Source: Salinisphaera shabanensis E1L3A (GTDB lineage: Bacteria; Pseudomonadota; Gammaproteobacteria; Nevskiales; Salinisphaeraceae). From it: a stretch of 64,000 bases of DNA. How positions within the stretch are numbered: the first letter of the stretch is position 1; every line of letters begins with the position of its first letter. The notes under the pieces were generated by a model. The model searched no databases. It was not told the DNA's origin and saw nothing but the letters and a program-made list of their open reading frames with translations. The position numbers and the translations under genes were made by a program. The stretch spans positions 1 to 64,000 of the forward strand of contig NZ_AFNV02000023.1 of NCBI RefSeq assembly GCF_000215955.2, given 5' to 3'. Positions 8,819 to 18,409 of the stretch are shown here, piece by piece.

Positions 8819-9547
8819 ATGAGCGTACTTGCCCATCGAAAATCTCAGAATAACGATCAGCCTTCCGTGTTGCCGCGTCGGCACGGTACGCGGCTGCGTC
8901 ATTACTGGCGCAGCCATGGCTGGGCCTGTCACGACAATATCGATATTGATCTATTGCGCTGGGGGCTAGTCGAAGAAGCCACGGACAGCGCTCAGGCAAG
9001 TTGTTTTCTGCTTACAGATGCCGGGCGGGCGGCATTGGGCGATACCGTGGTACACAATCGCAAGACGCGCAGCCGCCATGCTCAGGTGGTGGAAGGCGTA
9101 GCACGTCATCTTGTCGGTCTCGGGCGGCTGGTATTCACCGAATTGTCGGTGCATACCGTCGATACGAATACCGAGAATGCGCGTTGGGCGCCTTGCAAGC
9201 CAGACGTGTTTTCGCTCACGCGCAGCCTTCGACCCGATCATCTCGCACCACAGGTACATGAGGTCAAGGTGCGCCGCAGCGATCTGTTGGGCGAGCTGCG
9301 ATCGGGTAAGATAGAGCGCTATCGCGAACTGGCTGCCGAAGTGTTTTTCGTCATCGTCGAAGGCATCGCCACAGTAGACGAGATACCCGCCGAGTACGGC
9401 GTGATCGTCTGGCGTGATGACGGCGGCTATACCTTTGCACGTGCGGCCCAGAAGCGGGACTACAATCTGGAAACCCGCCACTGGATGGCTATGGCCCGGG
9501 CACGCCCGTTCATGGCTGACGACGATTCAGTCCAGCTGTCGTTCTGA
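8819..9547 (+). CDS. Predicted PD-(D/E)XK-fold protein, possible nuclease
   Basis: I do not recognise a named family for this 242-aa cytosolic protein. The centre contains KPDVFSL (about residues 126-132), then HEVKVRRSDLLGELRSGK (about 146-163). That is the spaced Asp ... Glu-x-Lys pattern of the PD-(D/E)XK nuclease superfamily, followed by a helix and the strand VFFVIVEG. The N-terminal 80 residues look like a winged-helix-type module (RHYWRSHGW, then LLRWGLVEEA and FLLTDAGRAAL). It resembles MmcB/DUF1052-like repair proteins in general layout only. A restriction- or repair-associated role is possible. The gene stands alone between terminator 8749 and the DedA-type gene. Confidence 0.6.
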   Translation: MSVLAHRKSQNNDQPSVLPRRHGTRLRHYWRSHGWACHDNIDIDLLRWGLVEEATDSAQASCFLLTDAGRAALGDTVVHNRKTRSRHAQVVEGVARHLVGLGRLVFTELSVHTVDTNTENARWAPCKPDVFSLTRSLRPDHLAPQVHEVKVRRSDLLGELRSGKIERYRELAAEVFFVIVEGIATVDEIPAEYGVIVWRDDGGYTFARAAQKRDYNLETRHWMAMARARPFMADDDSVQLSF

Positions 9548-9607
9548 CTACTGCATGACCCAACAATCAATGACGGCTGCTGTACGACCCATGCCTATTT
9601 CGGCTGC

Positions 9608-10192
9608 ATGAGTAGGGCGACCGTATGGACCGAGCGCTTGCTCGACTCGCCTTATGGATTGCTTTGGCTGGGTGTGCTTTCGGCGGCCGAAACTACGGTG
9701 CTGCCGATCCCCATCGAGCTGATCATGGTGCCGTACATGCTCGCGCGGCCGCAGCGGCTATGGCTGATCGCGGCGGTGACGCTGGCCGGCTGTATCGCCG
9801 GCTCTCTGATCGGCTACGCCGTAGGCTTTTTTCTGTTCGATACGGTCGGTCAGACGCTGCTCGGGTGGTTGAACGCCCAAGATGCCTACGAAGGATTCGA
9901 ACAGACGTTCTCGGACAATGGCTTTGTCGCGATTCTGACCATCGGCGTCACGCCGGTACCGTTCCAGGTCGCATTGCTGGCCGCCGGTATTGCCGGCTAT
10001 TCGTTACCGTTATTTCTCGCGGCCGTGGGGCTGGCCCGAGGCCTGCGTTATTTTGGCCTGGCATTGTTGGTGTGGTTATTCGGCGAACGCGCACTCAAAT
10101 TATGGCGACGGCATGCGCTCGCTACCGGTATGGCGGCCTTTATCGTGATCGCCGCGATCTTTATTGCGATACGTTTGCTCGGGGGCCAGTAG
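9608..10192 (+). CDS. DedA/YqaA-family (VTT domain) membrane protein
   Basis: This 194-aa integral inner-membrane protein has about four to five hydrophobic segments. The conserved VTT-type features are the proline-rich re-entrant segment VLPIPIELIMVPYMLARP near residues 31-48, the glycine-rich GCIAGSLIGYAVGFFLF, and the second re-entrant region TIGVTPVPFQVALLAAGIAGY. Members are phospholipid scramblases or flippases (undecaprenyl phosphate and related lipids) or affect membrane potential. Length and pattern fit the short YqaA subfamily. It stands alone on the plus strand with short gaps on both sides. Confidence 0.82.
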   Translation: MSRATVWTERLLDSPYGLLWLGVLSAAETTVLPIPIELIMVPYMLARPQRLWLIAAVTLAGCIAGSLIGYAVGFFLFDTVGQTLLGWLNAQDAYEGFEQTFSDNGFVAILTIGVTPVPFQVALLAAGIAGYSLPLFLAAVGLARGLRYFGLALLVWLFGERALKLWRRHALATGMAAFIVIAAIFIAIRLLGGQ

Positions 10193-10338
10193 CGCGTGTG
10201 CGCTGAGCGATACAGGGATGCATCGCACACAATCAGCTTATTTCGTAGCTTTGTCCGAGCCCGTCCATCATGTCGCAATGTTCTTGTTTGCCGTAAAGTG
10301 CACCTCTTAGCTGTAAAGCGTTCACGGAGTTCGTATTC

Positions 10339-10953
10339 ATGCTGGCCCTGCCTGTGACTTCTTATAAACGTCTGACTGGTCTGTTGATGCTGATCGCACT
10401 GCTGGTTTCACTGACCGGCTGCGGCGTGAACAACATTCCGACATACGACGAACAGGTCAAAGCGGCCTGGGCGCAGGTCGAAAATCAGTACCAGCGGCGT
10501 GCGGATCTGGTGCCGAACCTGGTCGAGACAGTGAAAGGCTTTGCCCAGCAAGAGCGCGAAACACTCACCGCCGTGATCGAAGCGCGCTCGAAGGCGACAT
10601 CGATTCAGGTGGATGAAGATATTCTCAACAACCCGCAGAAACTTCAGCAGTTCCAGCAGGCGCAGGGCGAATTGAGCAGTGCGCTGAGCCGGCTGATGGC
10701 GGTCTCCGAGCGCTATCCCGATCTGAAATCGAACCAGAACTTCCTGGCCCTGCAATCGCAGCTGGAAGGTACGGAAAACCGTATCGCCGTGGCCCGGCGT
10801 GATTTCATTCAGGCCGTACAGCGCTACAACACCGAGCTACGTACATTTCCGGGCCGGATCTGGCATTCGCTGCTGTATGGCGATATGGAGCCGCACGCCA
10901 ACTTCGAGGCCACGGCTGAAAACGCAGACCAGGCGCCCCAGGTTCAGTTCTGA
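10339..10953 (+). CDS. lemA: LemA-family lipoprotein
   Basis: This 204-aa LemA protein has a signal ending in the lipobox LTGC (about residue 29), then the long helical-bundle domain. The hallmark VKAAWAQVENQYQRRADLVPNLVETVKGFAQQE is split across residues about 46-79. LemA proteins are envelope-anchored helical proteins of unclear function that occur beside TPM-domain proteins. Here the stop codon overlaps the next start by one base, so translation is probably coupled. It is the first of three genes forming a LemA-TPM-TPM operon. Confidence 0.92.
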   Translation: MLALPVTSYKRLTGLLMLIALLVSLTGCGVNNIPTYDEQVKAAWAQVENQYQRRADLVPNLVETVKGFAQQERETLTAVIEARSKATSIQVDEDILNNPQKLQQFQQAQGELSSALSRLMAVSERYPDLKSNQNFLALQSQLEGTENRIAVARRDFIQAVQRYNTELRTFPGRIWHSLLYGDMEPHANFEATAENADQAPQVQF

Positions 10954-11723
10954 TGCGTATCGGGCTTGTCGATCCGCGCCGCCAGCTCACGCTGGCGCTT
11001 GTTCTCTGGCTTTGGGCCGCATTGGCCTGGGCAGCGCCTTCGTTTCCCGAACTTACGGGACGGGTCGTCGACAACGCCGACATGATTGATGCGGCCGACG
11101 AGCAAAAGCTCACCGACATGTTGGCCGCGCATGAACAAGCCAGCGGCGAGCAGCTGGTGGTCGTGACTCTGCCCGATCTGGCCGGCGAGACAATCGATGA
11201 CTACGGCTATCAGCTCGGCCGCCACTGGGGTATCGGTCAGGCCGGTGAAGATAATGGCGCATTGCTGACTATTGCCCAGGCCGAGCGCAAGATTCGTATC
11301 GATGCGGGCTATGGCCTCGAAGGCCGGCTGACCGATGCGCAGTCGTCGGTAATCATCAACAACATCATTACGCCGGCCTTTCGGCAGGGCAATTTCAGTC
11401 AGGGTATCGTCGCCGGTACCGAAGCCATCATCCGGGTGCTCGGCGGTGATCCGTTTGCCGAGCCCGAGCAGCGTTCGCGTGGCGAAACGGGGCGGCCATC
11501 CTTGCTGCGCAGCATCGGCTTCTTCGTGCTGCTGGTTGTGATCATTGCACTGTTCGGCAGCGGCGGTGGCGGCGGCCGGGGCGGCAAGCGTCGGCGCGGC
11601 ATGGGCGTGCCAATCCTCATGGGCGGCGGCTTTGGTGGCGGAAGCAGTGGCGGTTTCGGCGGCGGTGGTTTTTCTGGCGGTGGCGGCAGCTTCGGCGGCG
11701 GCGGTGCATCGGGTGGTTGGTAG
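10953..11723 (+). CDS. TPM-domain (YgcG-like) exported protein with glycine-rich tail
   Basis: This 256-aa protein has an N-terminal signal segment (LALVLWLWAALAWA), a periplasmic TPM domain beginning FPELTGRVVDNADMIDAADE, one transmembrane helix (SIGFFVLLVVIIALFG, about residues 188-203) and a long C-terminal tail of Gly/Ser/Phe repeats. TPM domains occur in photosystem II repair and envelope stress proteins; YgcG homologues usually neighbour LemA, as here. The Gly-rich tail is a known trait of this family and explains the GGC-rich repetitive DNA at about 11560-11720. Confidence 0.88.
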   Translation: MRIGLVDPRRQLTLALVLWLWAALAWAAPSFPELTGRVVDNADMIDAADEQKLTDMLAAHEQASGEQLVVVTLPDLAGETIDDYGYQLGRHWGIGQAGEDNGALLTIAQAERKIRIDAGYGLEGRLTDAQSSVIINNIITPAFRQGNFSQGIVAGTEAIIRVLGGDPFAEPEQRSRGETGRPSLLRSIGFFVLLVVIIALFGSGGGGGRGGKRRRGMGVPILMGGGFGGGSSGGFGGGGFSGGGGSFGGGGASGGW

Positions 11724-11729
11724 CGATCA

Positions 11730-12347
11730 ATGACTTTACTCAGTGACAACGAGCGCAAGCAGGTGGCCGAGGCCATTACCGCAGTAGAGCGCAATACCGA
11801 TGCCGAGCTGGTGACCGTGCTGGCCGAGCGCGCCGACGACTATGCCTATATCCCATTGCTGTGGGCCGGTCTCGTGGCGCTTATTCTGCCGGGCGCCTTG
11901 TTGTTCTTCACAACCGCTATCGACGCCCGTCTGCTTTTACTGTTGCAGTGGGGCGTATTCGTGGCGCTGGCCTTGGCGTTTCGCCTGCCGAGCGTAACCA
12001 CGCGCCTGATCCCGCGGCCGATCCGGCATTGGCGTGCGGGCAATCTGGCACGGCGGCAGTTTTTGGAACAGAATCTGCACCATACGGCCGATGCCACCGG
12101 CATGCTGATCTTCGTATCGGAAGCCGAGCGCTATGTCGAAATTATCGTCGATCGCGGTATTTCCGAGCATGTGCCCGACGAAGAGTGGCAGGCCATTGTC
12201 GCAGCCTTTACCGCCCGTGTTCGTATCGGCGAAACGCTGACCGGGTTCACTGAATGCATTGCCGCCTGCGGCGAAAAGCTGGCGCATGCGGTGCCGGCGA
12301 CCCACGAACGCAACGAGCTGCCCAATCATCTGATCGTGCTCGACTGA
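11730..12347 (+). CDS. TPM-domain inner-membrane protein
   Basis: This is the second TPM-domain protein of the operon (205 aa). The order differs from the preceding gene: a short N-terminal part of the domain ([33 protein letters not shown]), two adjacent transmembrane helices (about residues 40-85), then the rest of the domain ([21 protein letters not shown] and [17 protein letters not shown]). This split arrangement is usual for the partner of YgcG in LemA-TPM-TPM sets. It starts 6 bases after the previous stop. The function is unknown; an envelope-stress or membrane-complex role is the general inference. Confidence 0.85.
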   Translation: MTLLSDNERKQVAEAITAVERNTDAELVTVLAERADDYAYIPLLWAGLVALILPGALLFFTTAIDARLLLLLQWGVFVALALAFRLPSVTTRLIPRPIRHWRAGNLARRQFLEQNLHHTADATGMLIFVSEAERYVEIIVDRGISEHVPDEEWQAIVAAFTARVRIGETLTGFTECIAACGEKLAHAVPATHERNELPNHLIVLD

Positions 12348-12429
12348 GTACTTACACGCGGTATACATACCGTCATGCGACTTAGTTGATAGACTAGAGC
12401 GCTTTTCTGCGAGCTGGGCAGGGGGCGAA

Positions 12430-12924
12430 ATGGATAACGACAAGCCGTGTGTCGGCGTCATCATGGGCAGTACGTCGGATTGGGACACCATGAAGGCCGC
12501 GCATGAGGTACTCGACGAGTTCGGCGTGGCCCATGAATGCAAGGTGGTCTCGGCACACCGCACGCCGGACGTGATGCGCGACTATGCGCATACGGCCGAC
12601 CAGCGCGGGCTGGAAATCATCATCGCCGGCGCCGGCGGCGCTGCGCATCTGCCTGGCATGGTCGCTGCCCAGACCCTCGTTCCGGTGCTTGGGGTGCCGG
12701 TGAAAAGCCGTGCCCTCAACGGCCTGGATTCGTTGCTATCGATCGTTCAGATGCCTGGCGGCGTGCCGACTGCGACATTTGCCATCGGCAACGCCGGCGC
12801 GCGTAATGCGGCCTTGTTTGCCGTGGCCATGCTCGCCAATACCCGCCCCGAGCTGCGCAACGCCCTCGCCGAGTTCCGCCAGAAGCAGGCCGAAAAGGTC
12901 GAAAACGACGAGTTGCCGCTATGA
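12430..12924 (+). CDS. purE: N5-carboxyaminoimidazole ribonucleotide mutase PurE
   Basis: This is the class I PurE mutase, which converts N5-CAIR to CAIR in de novo purine synthesis. The 164-aa length is typical. The substrate-binding motif GSTSDWDTM (about 14-22), the SAHRTP loop and the [13 protein letters not shown] segment are all present. A GGGGCGAA-type ribosome-binding site precedes the ATG. The stop overlaps the purK start by 4 bases (ATGA), so the two are co-translated. No PurR-type operator was recognised in the 82-base upstream gap. Confidence 0.97.
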   Translation: MDNDKPCVGVIMGSTSDWDTMKAAHEVLDEFGVAHECKVVSAHRTPDVMRDYAHTADQRGLEIIIAGAGGAAHLPGMVAAQTLVPVLGVPVKSRALNGLDSLLSIVQMPGGVPTATFAIGNAGARNAALFAVAMLANTRPELRNALAEFRQKQAEKVENDELPL

Positions 12925-14069
12925 GCCGACCGATTCTTCCGGGCGCGACCGTGGGTGTGCTGGGCAGTGGCCAGCTCGGGCGCATGTTTGCGCTGGCTGC
13001 ACGCCGTATGGGCTATCGCGTACATACCTTTTCGCCCGGCGACGATACGCCGATGGGTCAGGTCGCCGATCGTGAAGCCGTGGGTGATTACAACGATCTC
13101 GATGCGGTGGCTGAATTCGCCAGCCGGGTCGATGTGGTGACCTTCGAATTCGAAAATGTACCGTTCGATGCCGCACGTATCGCGAACGAGCATGTGCCGG
13201 TACGACCACGCGGCGAAGTGCTGCATACCGCCCAGCACCGCCAGCGAGAAAAGGATTTTCTACACGGCGCGGGATTTCCCACGGCACCGTTCGAACATGT
13301 GCCCGATCGTGCCGCGCTCGATGCCGCGCTCGAGCGCCTGGGCACACCGGCCGTGCTCAAGACGGCCGGCTTCGGCTACGACGGCAAGGGCCAGGCGGTG
13401 ATTCGTGCGCTGGATGAGGCCGATGAAGCCTGGCAAAGCATTGGTGCCGGCGAGGCGGTACTCGAAGGCTTCGTTGATTTCGAGCGCGAGATTTCGGTGG
13501 TTGCGGCCCGCGGCTGCGACGGCGAGTTCGCGCATTATGGCGTCACCGAGAATCGACACCGCGATCATATCCTCGACGTGTCGATTCCGGACCCGGATAT
13601 CGCCCCCAAAATCACAGCCAACGCGATCGAGATTGCCCGCGGCGTGCTCGAAGCACTCGATGTGGTGGGCGTGCTTTGTGTGGAGTTTTTCTTGAAGCAC
13701 GACGGCGAACTGGTAGTTAACGAGCTTGCACCGCGGCCGCACAACTCCGGCCATTTCAGTTTTGACGCCTGTGTGACCAGCCAGTTCGAGCAGCAGCTGC
13801 GTGCTGTCTGTGCATTGCCGCTGGGCGATACGCGCCGACTGCGCCCATCGGCTATGGTCAATTTGCTGGGCGACTTGTGGGATAACGGCATGCCGGACTG
13901 GCGCGCTGCACTCGCCGACCCGGCGCTCAAGCTGCATCTTTACGGCAAAGCCGAGGCGCGCCCGGGCCGCAAGATGGGCCACATGACGGCGTTCGGCGAC
14001 GACGGCGAGGATGCCGCGCGTCGTGTGATCGCGGCTCGCGACAAGCTTGTGGCCGCTCGCTCGCGCTGA
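12921..14069 (+). CDS. purK: N5-carboxyaminoimidazole ribonucleotide synthase PurK
   Basis: This ATP-grasp enzyme carboxylates AIR with bicarbonate and ATP to give N5-CAIR, the substrate of PurE. The 382-aa length is usual. It opens with the nucleotide-fold glycine motif [19 protein letters not shown]. The ATP-grasp segments [15 protein letters not shown] and [23 protein letters not shown] carry the expected Lys, Glu and Asn ligands. It overlaps purE by 4 bases, and the operon closes with a strong hairpin just after the stop. Confidence 0.97.
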   Translation: MSRPILPGATVGVLGSGQLGRMFALAARRMGYRVHTFSPGDDTPMGQVADREAVGDYNDLDAVAEFASRVDVVTFEFENVPFDAARIANEHVPVRPRGEVLHTAQHRQREKDFLHGAGFPTAPFEHVPDRAALDAALERLGTPAVLKTAGFGYDGKGQAVIRALDEADEAWQSIGAGEAVLEGFVDFEREISVVAARGCDGEFAHYGVTENRHRDHILDVSIPDPDIAPKITANAIEIARGVLEALDVVGVLCVEFFLKHDGELVVNELAPRPHNSGHFSFDACVTSQFEQQLRAVCALPLGDTRRLRPSAMVNLLGDLWDNGMPDWRAALADPALKLHLYGKAEARPGRKMGHMTAFGDDGEDAARRVIAARDKLVAARSR

Positions 14070-14080
14070 AGAGGCCGAAT

Positions 14081-14116
14081 AGCGCCAGCCGGGTGGGCGA
14101 GCGCCCGGCTGGCGCT
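14081..14116. terminator. Strong hairpin between purK and the convergent lipoprotein gene
   Basis: The arms AGCGCCAGCCGGG and CCCGGCTGGCGCT form a 13-bp perfect stem around a 10-base loop, 11 bases after the purK stop and 44 bases from the end of the convergent gene. There is no proper T-run, so it may act as an mRNA 3'-end stabiliser or bidirectional terminator. Confidence 0.6.
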
Positions 14117-14160
14117 GTCGTATAGAGCGCTTTTCCCCGGTGACGCGCTGGGGCGATACG

Positions 14161-17088
14161 TTACCGGATCGCACCCAATGACGGGCCGTTGGCGCACGCG
14201 CCGTCTTCATACTCGCTGTCGACCACATTCTCGATCCATTCGTTGAGCAGTTCGAGTGCTTCGTCGTGAACGACGCTATGAGCGATCGGTGGCATCTTCG
14301 CTTCGACATCGTTGGAGCCCATCCGGAATGGCATGATCGACTCGCTCACGCTGCCCGGCTGGATATCGTGCGGACGGCCATCGGAACCAGCGCCGGCCGC
14401 GGTGGGCGTCTTGCAGATCCCATAGGACGAGTTCACGGCGCGGAAGTAATCCAGATACAGACCGGTATTCGAAGCCGCGCCGCCTTCGTTGTGGCAATGC
14501 GCACAGTTGACTTCGAGATAGCCGCGAATTCGTTGTTCGATATCGGCATCGGAATTCGCTGCGTTGCCGCCATCGCCCGGCACGTTGAAATAGGGAATGC
14601 GCTCGATCTTGGTGGCAATCATCGTATTGGTATCCACGCCCAAATCAGCCGGCGCGCCGGTGAGCAGGTTGTGATCGACCCAGTAGGCGATCTGGTTGGC
14701 CATGCCGGCATCATCGTAGGCATAGGGCTTGTTCAGATTGCGTGGTTTCGGGCCGATCGGGGCCGCGCCGGCCACATTGTGCGTGTTGGCATGGCAGGTC
14801 ACGCATTGCGCTGCGTTGGGGATACGATAACTGTCGGTACTGCCCTGGTGCAGGTTGCCGCTATGATCGTCGGTGTAGTTCCAGGACACGGCTGCCGTGC
14901 CGCCGCCCTTGGATAGCCGGGCAACGCGCTTGCCGTTGCCATCGGTTTGCCAGATATAGGGCAGGCCTTCCCAGACTAGGGTGCCGTCGCTGTCTTCACG
15001 CTTGATCAACAGCCGTGTTTCCACGTGATTGACTGTGCCCGCCCCTTCGTCTTCGAAGGAGAATGTCTTGGCGATGACGGTGCCAACAGGAAAGTCGTAG
15101 GCGGCATTCACGTTTTCGCTTCCGTCGCGGTAGGTTGCGGCCGTGCCTTCGGGCATGAATACAAAGCGATACTTGGTGGCGTAATCTGAAAACAGTTGTG
15201 TGTTCAGGTCGTAGGGCGTGCCGCCGTTGCTGTCGGTACTGGGATCCTGTGGATCGTTGAACAGGTGATAGCTGGCCAGATCAGGGCAGTCGACTTCCGC
15301 GAGGGCGTCCCAGTTGATCTGACCCTCGGTGTCACGAGCGCACATTTGTGCAATCTGTTCTTCGGTGGGCCGGCCATTGCCGCCTTCGGGCAGCGTATAG
15401 GTCGCCAGTTCCACCGCCGGCATGCTCGGTAGGGTTTCGCCGTATTCAAGCTGACATTGATGTGGCGATGAATCGTTATCCGCTGCGAAATCGGGGATAC
15501 CCGCGAGTACGCCGGGGAGATAATTCGGATCGCCGAGCTGGCTCGGATCAAGAACCGCATTGAGCGCTTCGAGACCGGCCAAGCCATGGATGTTGGCGAA
15601 TTCGGGCGCACCCGGGCTGCCGGTGTAGGTGTTGTTTTCGATACAGATCCACATCGACGGTTTCTTGCGCGTGTCGCTGTCGTCGAATTTGTAGGCGTTG
15701 TAGCGATCAGCCACGCCGTTGCCGTCTGCGTCGCCGCAATTGGCCGGTTTGACGTCGGTGCCTTCGAACTGCGGTTTACCACGATCGTTTTTGGGCACAT
15801 CGGGTTTGGCGCAATCGTTGGGGCCGTCGTAGACGCCGTCCCAGATGATGTCTGCGCCCTGACCGCCGTTCTTGAGCGCGATGATGGTCGGTAACGCACT
15901 TGAGACATCGCCCTCGGCCAGTGCCTGCAGGTCGGGTGGCGGCATCGAATAGCCCGAATTGTCGAAGCTGTTGTCGTGAATTGACAGCGCTTCGGTATAG
16001 ACGTCCTGACGCAGATCGCCATCGTCGCCGATCAATTCATAGCTGGTGATCAGAATCGCGCCGGTCTGATGATCGCTGAATTCATTGTGGTCGACTTCGA
16101 CCTGATCGTAGGCCAGCGTGATCAGGCCGCTACCCTTGGGCACCTGCGAAACGATACCGCCGGCCGCGAAGTTGTCGAAGTTGTTGTTGCGCGCCACGTT
16201 GTGATGCATGCGCGCCTGGTAGCCGTACTGGGTGAGATACGGCAGGTCGTAGATGATGTAGCCGACGGTATTGCACTCGGCGATGTTGTCGAACATCTCC
16301 GCGCGCTGCGTATTCTCGAATTCATAGCCGGCAACGTTGTAGAGCGCACGGCTGTTCTTGATGATGATGTCGTCGCTCTGGCCGACGTAGATACCGGCAT
16401 CCGACGCGCCCAGGGATTCGACGTTGTCGAGCAGGACGTTGCTCGCCTGCACGGGATAGATGCCGTAGCGTCCGTTGCCCGAGTCGGGCTGATAAGGGGC
16501 CGGGTTGAGTTCACTGATCGGCTCGGCCGGGCATTCGTAATGGATGGCGGTCTGATAGTTGTCGGCGCCGACCGGCGTATCCGCGCTGGACCACATGGTG
16601 CGCACGTTGCGATAGGTAACGATATCGGAACTCTTGACCTTGATACCGTCACCGGGCGTATCGGTGACGGTCAGGTCGGTCACGACCACGCCGCGTACGT
16701 TGCTGATCAGAAAGCCTTCGGCCGTGTCGCTGTCTTCAAAGGAAAGCACGGTGTTGTTCATGCCGGCGCCCTTGACGGTCACGCCTTCGGTGTTTTGCAT
16801 CACCAGGCCGGTGGTGAAGTCGAAAAAACCGGCCTCGAACTCGATGGTGTCGCCCGGCGCGGCTTCGAAGAAGGCCGCTACGGCATCGGTCGTTGCACTC
16901 TCGCCGGGCGAGATGGTGAAAACGCGTGGCTCGGCTGTTTCGTTGCCCGTGTCCGGCGATTCGTTCGAGCTGCCGTTCGAGGCGACCGTCACGTTGTCGT
17001 TATCGTCGCTACAGCCACTCAGTAGAGTAGAGGCGAAAAAGAGCGCGACCACCGCGCCCCGGACAAAACCTGCTCGACTGTTGATCAT
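14161..17088 (-). CDS. Lipoprotein fusing a parallel beta-helix domain to a diheme c-type cytochrome domain
   Basis: This 975-aa exported protein starts with a lipoprotein signal (LSGC, about residues 24-27), then a Ser/Asn/Asp/Glu-rich linker. Residues about 55-420 are a right-handed parallel beta-helix of Asn-rich turns (for example VRGVVVTDLTVTDTPGDGIK). A middle part has a Ca-binding-like DADGNGVADRY. The C-terminal 350 residues hold two heme c motifs, CVTCH (762-766) and CAHCH (862-866). From memory, these halves match two families usually found as adjacent exported proteins, TIGR03805 (beta-helix) and TIGR03806 (HNE_0200/SO2930-type diheme cytochrome), of unknown function. Here they form one chain. 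Surface electron transfer coupled to polysaccharide binding or cleavage is a guess. A LuxR-type regulator lies just upstream. Confidence 0.85.
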   Translation of the reverse strand: MINSRAGFVRGAVVALFFASTLLSGCSDDNDNVTVASNGSSNESPDTGNETAEPRVFTISPGESATTDAVAAFFEAAPGDTIEFEAGFFDFTTGLVMQNTEGVTVKGAGMNNTVLSFEDSDTAEGFLISNVRGVVVTDLTVTDTPGDGIKVKSSDIVTYRNVRTMWSSADTPVGADNYQTAIHYECPAEPISELNPAPYQPDSGNGRYGIYPVQASNVLLDNVESLGASDAGIYVGQSDDIIIKNSRALYNVAGYEFENTQRAEMFDNIAECNTVGYIIYDLPYLTQYGYQARMHHNVARNNNFDNFAAGGIVSQVPKGSGLITLAYDQVEVDHNEFSDHQTGAILITSYELIGDDGDLRQDVYTEALSIHDNSFDNSGYSMPPPDLQALAEGDVSSALPTIIALKNGGQGADIIWDGVYDGPNDCAKPDVPKNDRGKPQFEGTDVKPANCGDADGNGVADRYNAYKFDDSDTRKKPSMWICIENNTYTGSPGAPEFANIHGLAGLEALNAVLDPSQLGDPNYLPGVLAGIPDFAADNDSSPHQCQLEYGETLPSMPAVELATYTLPEGGNGRPTEEQIAQMCARDTEGQINWDALAEVDCPDLASYHLFNDPQDPSTDSNGGTPYDLNTQLFSDYATKYRFVFMPEGTAATYRDGSENVNAAYDFPVGTVIAKTFSFEDEGAGTVNHVETRLLIKREDSDGTLVWEGLPYIWQTDGNGKRVARLSKGGGTAAVSWNYTDDHSGNLHQGSTDSYRIPNAAQCVTCHANTHNVAGAAPIGPKPRNLNKPYAYDDAGMANQIAYWVDHNLLTGAPADLGVDTNTMIATKIERIPYFNVPGDGGNAANSDADIEQRIRGYLEVNCAHCHNEGGAASNTGLYLDYFRAVNSSYGICKTPTAAGAGSDGRPHDIQPGSVSESIMPFRMGSNDVEAKMPPIAHSVVHDEALELLNEWIENVVDSEYEDGACANGPSLGAIR

Positions 17089-17255
17089 CGCTGTTCCCCC
17101 AAAGAACGGCTGCTGCGTTCAGTGCACCGTCCGTTGGCGTCGGAAGGGCGTAAAAACACGAACCTGTATTCATTGATAGCCGAGCGCAGGCGGCAGGTAC
17201 AGCGATAAGGCAGGTAAATTTATACCGGGCTTCGTGGCCCTGGTAGCGCCGAATG

Positions 17256-18205
17256 CTAAAGCGACGAGCGGTGAATCAGCCGTACAAGGGAGCTGCGGCT
17301 GGTTACCCCCAGCTTTCGATACACGCGGTACAGGCGATTGGAGACCGTGGAAGGCGCCAGATGCAGTTCGCGGCCAATATCCTTGAATGTCATACCGCGA
17401 CAGATGCCGGCGACGATTTCACGATCGCGGCGTTGGAGGGCGTCCAGCGGGCCCGCGTAACGAATCGCGATACAGAACAGATCGCCCAGCGGTTCGTTTT
17501 CGATATGAAGGCCGTTGCATATCACGGATTCGCCGGGCGCAGGCAACGCAAAAGGCAAGTGGGGCTGATGCCAGTTCTCGAACGTGGCTTCTACAAGGTC
17601 GATGAAGCTCGGCTGGGCTTGATAAAGCAGACCATGATCGTCGCAGACGGCCGCATGAATACTGGTATGTGCCAGACGATCCCGCCGGGCGACATGAAAG
17701 AAGAAGGCATGGCTTTCTGCGGCGATCAGGTGATAGGCGACTCGTTCGAACATTGCCCGCTCGTAGTCCGTGAACGCCCGTTCCGCGTCGAAACGATACA
17801 AGCTCAGCAACGTATAAATATGTCTGCGTCCATCGTAGGCGAGATAGCTGATTACCCGCTCGACGCCGTAACGGGAAAAACATTGGCGATAGATCGCGCT
17901 TTGCCGAAACGCCGTGTCGTCGATGATCGAACGCATATCCACGGCATCACCGACGTTGGCCATCAATGCCGGCAACATGGGATTGATGGTTTGGGTCTGT
18001 TCGAGCGCGCGTGAGTAGCCCGGCTCGAGCCGAGGGTCGCCACGCTGTGAAATACGCAGGATGTGTAGTTTCCGCAGCCCCAGAGGGCGCCATCGAAATC
18101 GATGACCGAACTCAGCAGCTGCAGCGCGGTTTCACGAAAGCTGTCGGTACGACAGTGTTCGATCGATTGATAGAGATTGGTGATGAAGACGTCGACTCGA
18201 TCCAT
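17256..18205 (-). pseudogene. LuxR-family transcriptional regulator, interrupted by a -1 frameshift
   Basis: Two overlapping frames together encode one LuxR-type regulator of about 316 aa. The N-terminal part starts at 18205 (MDRVDVFITNLYQSIEHC, with AAGGGG upstream) and runs to about 18030. The rest, from about 18029 to 17256, contains the ligand/PAS-like middle and a C-terminal LuxR helix-turn-helix (EIVAGICRGMTFKDIGRELH, then APSTVSNRLYRVYRKLGV). Adding one C to the GGC at 18029-18031 would restore a continuous frame (VATLG-LEPGYSRALEQ). Either the gene is recently broken or the base is a sequencing error. A shorter start at 17978 could yield a C-terminal fragment that keeps the DNA-binding domain. 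Confidence 0.75.
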
Positions 18206-18409
18206 TCGGGCCCCTTGTTACTCGACGCAGGTGCGTCAAATCGGGTTTTTGTTATTGATCGAATGGATCGAGTATTAGCGGCACGACGCCGCGCTGTAAA
18301 ATCGTATGCGCAACGAGGACACGACCTGTTTGCGACGAAAAATAGAAATTTTCGCAATCAGTCAGCGGTTTAGCCGGTCGTGCAAACCTGAATGCGCCGC
18401 TTGAAAAAA

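Noticed and set aside
11560-11720. GGC-rich short repeats resembling a tandem repeat or CRISPR-like array
   Set aside because: They encode the Gly/Ser/Phe tail expected of YgcG-type TPM proteins; units are irregular and there are no spacers.
16069-17025. 318-codon open frame antisense to the beta-helix half
   Set aside because: The GTC/GAC-rich sequence is the shadow of Asn/Asp-rich beta-helix turns. No ribosome-binding site or recognisable motif is present.
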